A stretch of 22,373 bases of DNA, taken from contig MNYV01000072.1 of assembly GCA_001873285.1 (NCBI GenBank), positions 1 through 22,373 of the forward strand, written 5' to 3'. Below are positions 16,038 through 22,373 of the stretch, in pieces (positions within the stretch are counted from its first letter, which is position 1; the number at the start of each line of letters is the position of its first letter). The notes below the pieces were generated by a model. The model was not told where the DNA came from, searched no databases, and saw nothing but the letters and a program-made list of their open reading frames with translations. This DNA comes from Nitrospirae bacterium CG2_30_53_67. GTDB taxonomy: Bacteria > CG2-30-53-67. Position numbers and translations under genes: made by a program.

Positions 16038-16852
16038 GGCGTGTTACCCCATCGTTGGTACCAGGCGATCATAGAGGTTCCCCAGAAGAGGCTCATCAGA
16101 GCGCCCAAAGAGAGAAAGGGACCGAATGGAACGGCGTATTGACGGCCTTTCCTGAAAAAAATCATCAGGAAAATTCCTACGATTGAACCTGCGAGCGAAC
16201 CCAGCATGATGGTCAAGAGCATCTTCTGCCAGCCCAGAAAGGCGCCGATCATGGCGATCAGTTTGATGTCCCCTCCTCCCATCCCCTCCTGTCCGAAAAT
16301 TTTCGGGCTCACCTTGGCGATGATGTAAAATATCCCGAATCCTAACGCTGAGCCGAAAAGCGCATCCGGGAACTTCGGCGGGATGGAGAGTGTCATGGCG
16401 GACAAAGGGGAAAACATGGGGATGATCATACTCCCCAGAAGCCCGACCCCGATCCCCGGCAGGCTGATCAGGTCCGGAATGATCCTGTGATAAAGATCAA
16501 TGAAGGTGATGACCACAAGCGCTGAAAAGAAAAGGCCATAAAAGAGGGCCTGCGCAGTGATGCCGTATCGGATATAAATATAAAAAAAACCGGACGCATT
16601 CAATAATTCCACCATCGGATATTGAAAGGAGATCGGGCTTTTGCAATGCCGGCACTTCCCGATCAATATGAACCAACTGATGATGGGGAGGTTGTCATAA
16701 AAACGGATCGGCTCGCCGCATCGGGTACAGTGGGAGGATGGAAAAACCAGGGACTCATTCCTGGGAATCCTGTAGATGCAGACATTCAAAAAACTGCCGA
16801 TCATTGACCCAAAGACAAAGACAGCAGCAGGGATGAATATTTCAGACGCCAT
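16025..16852 (-). CDS. pilD: Type IV prepilin leader peptidase / N-methyltransferase
   Basis: This inner-membrane aspartic protease cleaves and N-methylates type IV prepilins and related type II secretion pseudopilins. The 275-residue protein opens with GSFLNVCIYRIPR, followed by the four-cysteine cytoplasmic zinc motif (C42, C45, C67, C70) of the bifunctional methylase/peptidase form. The two catalytic aspartates are D119 in FIDLYHRIIPD and D195 in GMGGGDIKL. About seven to eight hydrophobic segments fill the rest. A good promoter (16899-16926) lies just upstream, and the gene is coupled to the kinase downstream. No pilin gene is in the window, so whether it serves pili or secretion is open. 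Confidence 0.95.
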   Translation of the reverse strand: MASEIFIPAAVFVFGSMIGSFLNVCIYRIPRNESLVFPSSHCTRCGEPIRFYDNLPIISWFILIGKCRHCKSPISFQYPMVELLNASGFFYIYIRYGITAQALFYGLFFSALVVITFIDLYHRIIPDLISLPGIGVGLLGSMIIPMFSPLSAMTLSIPPKFPDALFGSALGFGIFYIIAKVSPKIFGQEGMGGGDIKLIAMIGAFLGWQKMLLTIMLGSLAGSIVGIFLMIFFRKGRQYAVPFGPFLSLGALMSLFWGTSMIAWYQRWGNTPWNP

Positions 16853-16898
16853 GTTTGGCTTTTCCGTTAGAGAGGTATGAAAACAATTCCCTATATTG

Positions 16899-16926
16899 AT
16901 TATAGCCTTTTCTTATATTTTTTCAA
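16899..16926 (-). promoter_or_regulatory. Sigma-70 promoter of the pilD-kinase unit
   Basis: TTGAAA (16921-16926) and a perfect TATAAT (16899-16904) are spaced 16 bp on the minus strand, with an A-rich spacer. Transcription would start near 16891, about 40 nt before the pilD ATG. The promoter lies between the truncated mutY reading frame and pilD, so pilD need not depend on the isoprenoid/repair operon upstream. Confidence 0.75.
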
Positions 16927-16972
16927 GGAATTTCATAAGGTTAGCAAAGAATGTCTGTGCCGGATCCGAATA

Positions 16973-17368
16973 TCACCTCTTAAGGCCTTTCCGGGCGATG
17001 AATGACCCGCTGGTTTGCGATGGATGGTGTACACCGAGTAAAGAATCTATTGACCGATTTTTAATGGTTTTTGCGGCATCGTGCAGATGCCTTGCCCTCG
17101 CGTAATAGCCCATATTTTCCCAGACCTTGAGAACACTCTGCATGCGGGCTCGGGCCAAGGTCTCAACATTGGGGAATCTCTTCATGAACCGGCGGTAGAA
17201 CGGAACGGCCGTATCAACCCGGGTCTGCTGAAGCATGATCTCCGAGATCCAGATGCTGTAAGGATCGCCGGACTTTCGCCAGGGTAAATCTCGCCGATTG
17301 CGTCCGTACCAGTCGAGAAGCCGCTCGGCCATATCGGGTGCGGGTATTTTTTCCCTTGCTCGGCCCAT
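16973..17368 (-). pseudogene. mutY: Truncated A/G-specific adenine glycosylase (mutY N-terminal remnant)
   Basis: Residues about 14-105 match the start of MutY: LLDWYGRNRRDLPWR, DPYSIWISEIMLQQTRVDTAVPFY with the conserved catalytic glutamate in SEIMLQQT, then RFPNVETLA and VWENMGYYARARHLHDAA. MutY normally continues to a helix-hairpin-helix with GVGxYTA, the catalytic aspartate and a four-cysteine [4Fe-4S] cluster, about 350 residues in all. Here similarity stops after TIKN and an unrelated tail of about 28 residues leads to a stop, giving 131 residues. Neither other minus-strand frame between here and pilD restores the missing part. The product should therefore be inactive. I start at the ATG at 17368 (GAGG 8 nt upstream); an ATG at 17398 is also possible. 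It is the last reading frame of the ispA-dxs-udg-cyclase unit. Confidence 0.8.
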
Positions 17369-17429
17369 GATGCAGACCTCATCCTGATAAACATCCATTC
17401 GGGGATTATTAATAAGCTGACAAGAAATT

Positions 17430-19289
17430 TCAGAGCAGGACCGCTGAAATCGGGAAGGCGCTGTCCACGCCTTTGAACTTGGCATCACCGACATAGTAAA
17501 GACTGATCTGTCTCGAAAGGACCGGGTCGAAATAGTAGAGATACCCCACGTCCCCGTCTTCGCCTGACTGCAGGTCCACAATCTGCGCAATGGCCTGGAT
17601 CATCTGCCGGCTGAGAACAATCCCGAGATTGTAAAGATTTCCTTCCGCATCCACGGAGACGCCGGAGACGGTCTTTTCCATGGATTTCTTGGATTGAAGG
17701 GTATTGAAAAAGGTCTCTTTTTCTTCTTGGCTTGTAAGACTCCTGCCCAGAGATTCGACCATGTCGTCAAAATCCTTTTTCTTTCTCAGGAAACGGTCCA
17801 TGTCCCCTGCAGAAGAAAGACGGCCCGCGATATTGACATTACGTCCGATCACGGTGTTGTCCACCCGGTCTTCGCCCGCAATAAAATCGGCCACGAAGGC
17901 CACACCGGTATGGATGGAGATCCCCATCTGAAACTGGGTCTTGCCGCTTTTTCGAAGAGACCGCAGAGTCTCCTGGATCCTGACCGCCATGCGGAGCGCA
18001 TTCAACGGGTCTTCCTTACTCCGGGTCTCCACTCCGAAGGTGACCATCATGCCGTCACCGGTGAATTTGTCTATCTTCCCGTGAAGTTCATTGACGATTG
18101 AAGTCAGGGGATCAAAGATGGCATACAGTTCGTTCGTCAGCTCACCGGCGGAGATGGCCTCCTCGGATTTCTTTGTGAAGCCTCTCAGATCCAGGAAGAC
18201 GGTCGTCACGTTTCTTGCCTCATTCACGATCCGCCCGTTCACATGATAGCGGTAAAGACTCCCTGCATTGTAGAGATCTTCAGCCAGCGAAGCCTGCTTT
18301 TCCGACAGGATCTCAACGTTTCTCTTCAAGATCTGGACTATTTCATTCCGCTTCAAGGCCTGCATGAAATCCAGATAGGCGCTGTTGAGTTCCGAATGGG
18401 AGAATTCCTCTTTCTTGATGTTCTTGGAAGAGAGGATCTTGCGGCCCACTTCATCATAATCCATCAACAGGTAGCGGACCAGATCAGCGCTCTTCAATAA
18501 GTCTGAAGCGGTTTTTTGCCGAATGGACTCCGGACAGCCCGAGAGCTCCTGGATCTTCTTCAACCACAGGGTTTCATTCCTCTCGATTCCGTTTCGTATA
18601 CGAGAGGAAAGGATCCCGAAAATTTCCTTAAAGCTGTTTAACGTGATTTTGAATCTTGCATTGTCGACCCCCAAGATGTCCTGTATGTTGATCTCCTCCT
18701 GTTCCGTGGTGACGAGCGGGAGCTGATCTTCAAGGATGGACCGTATCAGGGAGGCATTGAACGCCGGGCCGAACCGGAAGGCAACGCTTTTAGGCGCGTG
18801 TTCCTCAACCTTTTTGAGCGTCTCTTGATGAATGCCGGAGAGCAGGACGGAAAGCTTAGAATGGAGAAGGTATTTGTGATAGGGTTTTCTTCCCCCGGAA
18901 GAAATGAATTCATGGACGATTCCGGAGAATACCTTCGCGAGAGATAGATAAAAAAGATTATAGAGACCGCTTCTGCGTTCCTGCATAACCGCCTGCATCT
19001 GTATCTTGATCAACATCTCCTTGAGGCGATCAATGCTTTCAACGGTCTTCAACTCGTCTTCCTGTTCCCCGATGGCAACGGGATAGACCGCCTGAAGAAC
19101 CTCACGAAACAGGGCTCCCAGAATCGGCGGGAAATCGACAAAAATCTTCTTCTGTCCGCCCTGGATCTCGTCCCCCTGAGGCAGTTTGGGAAGCGGGTAT
19201 CCAAAGAGTTCCCCCGCCTCTCTTTCCAGGTCAACGATGTATTTAAACGATGCCGTCTCTCCCGGCTTCATTCGAAGGAGATTTTTCAT
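17430..19289 (-). CDS. Class III adenylate/guanylate cyclase with unrecognised N-terminal region
   Basis: The 619-residue protein carries a class III nucleotide cyclase domain at about 358-500: metal-binding D367 in VFLDLRGF and D412 in KFTGDGMMVTFG, the base-contacting K408, the D477 region in VDNTVIG, and transition-state N486 and R490 in NVNIAGR. All core residues are present, so catalysis is expected; K408 and D477 favour ATP over GTP. Residues 1-350 are soluble, mostly helical and have no membrane segment; I recognise no GAF, PAS, HAMP or CHASE domain there. A tail of about 120 residues follows the cyclase domain, with charged helices and then a strand-rich end. The gene sits 23 nt after the uracil-DNA glycosylase gene in the same unit. 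The ligand controlling it is unknown. Confidence 0.85.
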   Translation of the reverse strand: MKNLLRMKPGETASFKYIVDLEREAGELFGYPLPKLPQGDEIQGGQKKIFVDFPPILGALFREVLQAVYPVAIGEQEDELKTVESIDRLKEMLIKIQMQAVMQERRSGLYNLFYLSLAKVFSGIVHEFISSGGRKPYHKYLLHSKLSVLLSGIHQETLKKVEEHAPKSVAFRFGPAFNASLIRSILEDQLPLVTTEQEEINIQDILGVDNARFKITLNSFKEIFGILSSRIRNGIERNETLWLKKIQELSGCPESIRQKTASDLLKSADLVRYLLMDYDEVGRKILSSKNIKKEEFSHSELNSAYLDFMQALKRNEIVQILKRNVEILSEKQASLAEDLYNAGSLYRYHVNGRIVNEARNVTTVFLDLRGFTKKSEEAISAGELTNELYAIFDPLTSIVNELHGKIDKFTGDGMMVTFGVETRSKEDPLNALRMAVRIQETLRSLRKSGKTQFQMGISIHTGVAFVADFIAGEDRVDNTVIGRNVNIAGRLSSAGDMDRFLRKKKDFDDMVESLGRSLTSQEEKETFFNTLQSKKSMEKTVSGVSVDAEGNLYNLGIVLSRQMIQAIAQIVDLQSGEDGDVGYLYYFDPVLSRQISLYYVGDAKFKGVDSAFPISAVLL

Positions 19290-19312
19290 ATTCTGACCTT
19301 TACCCTGCTATC

Positions 19313-19990
19313 CTATGGTTCCATGTACAACTTCCTGATCTTCTTCATGTCTTCCCAGACTAAACGCTTCTCGGATGGATACCGCAAGAGGTAGGCCGGA
19401 TGATACGTGGGCATGACCTTAATCCCATCCATGTCATGGAATCTCCCCCTTAATCTGGAAATCGAATCCCTGGTTTTCAACAGGGTTTTTGAGGCCGGAG
19501 CGCCGAGGGCGCATAGGATCGAAGGGCGGATTGCCCGGATCTGCTGCCTTAAAAACGGGACACAAGCGGCGATTTCATCCTCTTCAGGTTCCCGATTCTC
19601 AGGGGGTCTGCATTTCACGACGTTGGTGATATAGACATCATCCCTGGTCAGATCTATGGACGCGATGATTTTGGTCAGAAGCCGGCCGGCCTTTCCCACA
19701 AACGCCAGCCCCTCCCTGTCTTCGTCCTCGCCGGGCCCTTCCCCTACGAACATCAGGCGGGCGTGAGGGTCCCCCTGTCCGAAGACGATCTTCTTCCTCC
19801 CTTGATGGAGGCGGCACCGTGTGCATTCACCGAGGATCTCCCTGACATGCTCCAACGACAGGTCTTCTTCAAGGCTGAGACCCGGGTTCACTCCCCCGGA
19901 GGCCGAGATCCATGATGGGATCTCCGGCATCTGTCCGATGAGATGCCGTTTCAGGCCTGATAGAATCTGAAGGAGCTTATTCGGATCCAT
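19313..19990 (-). CDS. Type 4 (iron-sulfur) uracil-DNA glycosylase
   Basis: Family 4 uracil-DNA glycosylases remove uracil from DNA produced by cytosine deamination. The 225-residue sequence shows motif [21 protein letters not shown] (83-102), [11 protein letters not shown] (123-133) and motif [10 protein letters not shown] (195-203). The four [4Fe-4S] cysteines are C56, C59, C127 and C143. About 50 residues precede the first cluster cysteine, more than in the shortest thermophile forms; similar extensions occur in bacterial proteins annotated as phage-DNA-polymerase-related. The gene overlaps the dxs end by 14 nt, so translation is coupled to an isoprenoid enzyme with no obvious functional link. 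Confidence 0.93.
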   Translation of the reverse strand: MDPNKLLQILSGLKRHLIGQMPEIPSWISASGGVNPGLSLEEDLSLEHVREILGECTRCRLHQGRKKIVFGQGDPHARLMFVGEGPGEDEDREGLAFVGKAGRLLTKIIASIDLTRDDVYITNVVKCRPPENREPEEDEIAACVPFLRQQIRAIRPSILCALGAPASKTLLKTRDSISRLRGRFHDMDGIKVMPTYHPAYLLRYPSEKRLVWEDMKKIRKLYMEP

Positions 19991-21896
19991 GCATCCTGCT
20001 TACGGAAACCTTCAAGGGTTTGGGACAAAGAAAATTTTCAATGCGCCGGGCAATTCCATCCGGATCCAGACCGTATTTCCTCCGAAGAACCTCCTGTGAT
20101 CCCTGTTCGATAAAATGGTCCGGCAGGCCGATCCGAAGAAGCTTTACATCATGGATCTTCTCCTGCTCCAGGGCCTCCAGCACGGCGCTCCCGAAACCGC
20201 CCATGAGCGCGTTCTCCTCCACCGTGACGAGATGGTTTGTCTCGGAGAGAACCTCACGGATCATGCTTAGATCCAGAGGTTTTACAAACCTCGCATTCAC
20301 CACGGTGGCGTGGATCCCTTTTTTCTTCAAGATCCGTGCGGCCTGCAGGGAGGGATAGACCATATGTCCGATGGCCAGGATGGCCGCATCCTCTCCCAGG
20401 GTCAGACGTTCGGCCTCTCCGATGGCCAGCAGACTGGGATAAGGTTCAAGCTCCACCCCGGTTCCAACTCCTCTCGGATACCGGATGGCCGCAGGATGAT
20501 TGCAGACGAGCGCGGTCTTCAGCATGTTCTGGAGTTCGTTTTCGTCTTTTGGAGACATCAGGATGATATTGGGGATATGGCGTAAATAGGAGAGATCAAA
20601 GTTTCCATGATGGGTCGGACCGTCATCTCCGACCAGTCCCGCCCGGTCCACGGCAAAGACCACCGGGAGATCCGGCAGGCAAACGTCATGGAGGATCTGG
20701 TCGTAGGCCCTCTGCAAAAATGTGGAATAGATCGCAGCCACGGGTTTGAACCCCTCTGCAGCCAGTCCTGCCGAGAAGGTGATCCCGTGCTGTTCGGCGA
20801 TCCCGACATCGAAAAATCGGTCCGGAAATTTCTGCGCAAAATAGTGGAGGCCTGTGCCTCCCGGCATGGCCGCGGACACGGCCACAATGCTTTCATCCTC
20901 GAATGCAAGCCGGGTCAGGAGCTTCCCGAAGACCTCGGTATAGGTCGGAACGTCCTTGCCGTTGCCCAGGATCTTCCCGGTCTTTCTTTCAAAGGGCCCG
21001 ACCCCATGGAAGACCGATGGATTCTTTTCGGCAGGCTCGTAGCCTTTCCCTTTCTGAGTGGTCACATGAACCAGCACGGGCCTTTTCAGTTTTTTCACAT
21101 TCTCGAAGGTCTGAATCAACCGGTCAAAGCGGTGTCCCTGAATAGGCCCCACATATTCAAACCCCAGTTCCTCGAAGACCATGCCGGGAACGATCAAACC
21201 TTTCAGTGAATCCTCCAGCCGCTTGGCCGCCTTCAGCATGGACCCGCCGATTCCGGGAATATTCTTCAAAACATTCTCAACGATCTTCTGGATGGAGACG
21301 TAAAAATCACCGGTCATGTGCCTGGAAAGATAGGATGAAAGCGCGCCGACATTCGGGGATATGGACATCTCGTTGTCATTCAGCACGATGATCAGATCTT
21401 TTTCCGAGGCGCCCCCCTGGTTCAGCCCCTCGAAGGCCAGACCTGCGGTCATGGATCCGTCTCCGATCACGGCAATGACCTTATGGTCTTCGCCACGAAG
21501 GTCCCTGGCCTCGACCATTCCGAGCGCTGCGGAGATGGACGTGCTGCTGTGTCCCACGGTAAAGACATCATAACGGCTCTCTTCCCTTCTGGGGAAACCG
21601 CTGATACCGCCGTACTGACGGAGACTTCTAAAGGCCTTCCGCCTCCCGGTCAGGAGCTTATGAGCATACGCCTGATGTCCCACATCCCAGACAATGCGGT
21701 CCTTGGGAGCATCAAATACATAATGCAGGGCGATCGTCAGTTCCACCACGCCGAGACTCGAAGAGAGATGCCCTCCGTTGGATGAAACCGTGCTGATGAT
21801 CATGTCCCGGATTTCTTCCGCGAGCAGCGGGAGTTCGGCCATCTTCAACTTCTTCAGATCTGCGGGGCTGTCGATCCGGTTCAGATATTTATACAT
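19977..21896 (-). CDS. dxs: 1-deoxy-D-xylulose-5-phosphate synthase
   Basis: Dxs condenses pyruvate and glyceraldehyde 3-phosphate, using thiamine diphosphate, as the first step of the MEP isoprenoid pathway. The 639-residue protein has H43 in GGHLSSSLG, the thiamine-diphosphate motif GDGSMTAG (145-152) continuing to [10 protein letters not shown], the pyrimidine-domain glutamate in IAEQHG, and DGPTHHG in the middle domain, and a C-terminal transketolase domain. I start at the ATG at 21896, with AAAGGAT upstream, because the 21 extra residues available back to 21959 would lie inside ispA and do not resemble Dxs. One nucleotide separates it from the ispA stop. The ispA-dxs order is widespread in bacteria. 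Confidence 0.97.
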   Translation of the reverse strand: MYKYLNRIDSPADLKKLKMAELPLLAEEIRDMIISTVSSNGGHLSSSLGVVELTIALHYVFDAPKDRIVWDVGHQAYAHKLLTGRRKAFRSLRQYGGISGFPRREESRYDVFTVGHSSTSISAALGMVEARDLRGEDHKVIAVIGDGSMTAGLAFEGLNQGGASEKDLIIVLNDNEMSISPNVGALSSYLSRHMTGDFYVSIQKIVENVLKNIPGIGGSMLKAAKRLEDSLKGLIVPGMVFEELGFEYVGPIQGHRFDRLIQTFENVKKLKRPVLVHVTTQKGKGYEPAEKNPSVFHGVGPFERKTGKILGNGKDVPTYTEVFGKLLTRLAFEDESIVAVSAAMPGGTGLHYFAQKFPDRFFDVGIAEQHGITFSAGLAAEGFKPVAAIYSTFLQRAYDQILHDVCLPDLPVVFAVDRAGLVGDDGPTHHGNFDLSYLRHIPNIILMSPKDENELQNMLKTALVCNHPAAIRYPRGVGTGVELEPYPSLLAIGEAERLTLGEDAAILAIGHMVYPSLQAARILKKKGIHATVVNARFVKPLDLSMIREVLSETNHLVTVEENALMGGFGSAVLEALEQEKIHDVKLLRIGLPDHFIEQGSQEVLRRKYGLDPDGIARRIENFLCPKPLKVSVSRMHGSE

Positions 21897-21897
21897 C

Positions 21898-22373
21898 TTA
21901 ATTGATCCTTTCCACCATATACCGTGCAATCTCTCGAAGAGGGTCCGCACGATCATCAAACCGGCTTAAAGCATCCAAAGCCGATTCCATAAGTTCCCTG
22001 GCTCTGTTTTTGGATTCCTGGATTCCATAGGCTGCCGGATAGGTCTTTTCCCCCTTTTTCAGGTCGCTTCCGACCTGTTTCCCCAATCTTTTTTCATCCC
22101 CCAGAAGATCAAGGAGATCATCCGTGATCTGGAACGCAAGTCCGATCTTCTCACCGTATTCCGTGAGATCCTGCATCTCACGTTTATCTGCGCCCCCCAC
22201 GATCGCCCCCACCCTGACGGCTGTACGGATCAAGGCCCCGGTCTTGTGGGTATGGATATATTCCAGTATGGGCAGATCCACGGTATCTTTTCCCTCGGAA
22301 AGAATATCCACGGTCTGACCGCCGACCATCCCCATGCACCCGGCCGCGGCTGCAATCTCCCGGACCATTTGCA
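21898..22373 (-). CDS. ispA: Polyprenyl (farnesyl/geranylgeranyl) diphosphate synthase, 3' part
   Basis: The frame is open to the window end, so only the C-terminal 158 or so residues are present. They contain [11 protein letters not shown], the [13 protein letters not shown] helix and the second aspartate-rich motif [13 protein letters not shown], which binds the magnesium-pyrophosphate of the allylic substrate. [11 protein letters not shown] follows, as in short-chain prenyl synthases. The first aspartate-rich motif, which would indicate chain length, lies outside the window, so farnesyl versus geranylgeranyl specificity cannot be judged. The protein would supply C15/C20 precursors for quinones and undecaprenyl phosphate. 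Position just before dxs supports the ispA name. Confidence 0.93.
   Translation of the reverse strand, partial: QMVREIAAAAGCMGMVGGQTVDILSEGKDTVDLPILEYIHTHKTGALIRTAVRVGAIVGGADKREMQDLTEYGEKIGLAFQITDDLLDLLGDEKRLGKQVGSDLKKGEKTYPAAYGIQESKNRARELMESALDALSRFDDRADPLREIARYMVERIN

Noticed and set aside
17369-17590. N-terminal extension of the mutY remnant
   Set aside because: The extra codons overlap the cyclase 3' end in another frame and do not resemble MutY, which begins close to LLDWY.

Overview
The window reads like a chromosomal segment of a Gram-negative, probably anaerobic or microaerobic bacterium with moderately high GC and strongly one-sided gene order: every gene I accept is on the minus strand. 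The mix of a PyrR-controlled pyrimidine operon with the two-subunit NAD-linked dihydroorotate dehydrogenase (PyrD type 1B plus PyrK), a type 4 iron-sulfur uracil-DNA glycosylase, a tetraheme lipoprotein and a sigma-54 two-component pair beside a prepilin peptidase suggests Desulfobacterota, Nitrospirota or a related phylum. That placement is a guess from gene content, not a demonstrated fact.

In transcription order (high to low coordinates), block 1 is an isoprenoid/repair operon: ispA (cut by the window edge), dxs, a family-4 uracil-DNA glycosylase, a class III nucleotide cyclase with an unrecognised 360-residue N-terminal region, and a MutY glycosylase reduced to its N-terminal third. Block 2 starts at a good sigma-70 promoter (16899-16926): prepilin peptidase (pilD-like), an overlapping PAS histidine kinase and, after a 347-nt spacer full of degenerate repeats, an NtrC-family response regulator. 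Block 3 is the pyrimidine operon: promoter (12916-12943), PyrR-type attenuator leader, pyrR, pyrB, pyrC, carA, a PflX-like radical SAM gene, carB, greA, pyrK, pyrD, and then a metallophosphoesterase/tetraheme-cytochrome lipoprotein separated from pyrD by a 162-bp inverted-repeat element. Block 4 is a small lysine-rich histone-H1-like protein with a C-terminal Cys/His motif, preceded by a structured leader and followed by a perfect hairpin and the end of a second copy of the inverted-repeat element.

PyrR, CarAB, PyrB, PyrC, PyrK and PyrD together cover carbamoyl phosphate through orotate; pyrE and pyrF are not in the window. The leader indicates that UMP/UTP-loaded PyrR terminates transcription before pyrR.

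The most notable non-genic feature is that gene junctions in blocks 2 and 3 have collected short repeats: a MITE-like element whose 3-bp target duplication sits on the pyrD stop codon and the next gene's Shine-Dalgarno sequence; nine tandem copies of an 8-mer before carB; a perfect 22-bp palindrome that supplies the last codons of carA; a 7-bp repeat that encodes the pyrC C-terminus; and a decayed array between the kinase and regulator genes. I see no tRNA, rRNA, CRISPR array or transposase gene.
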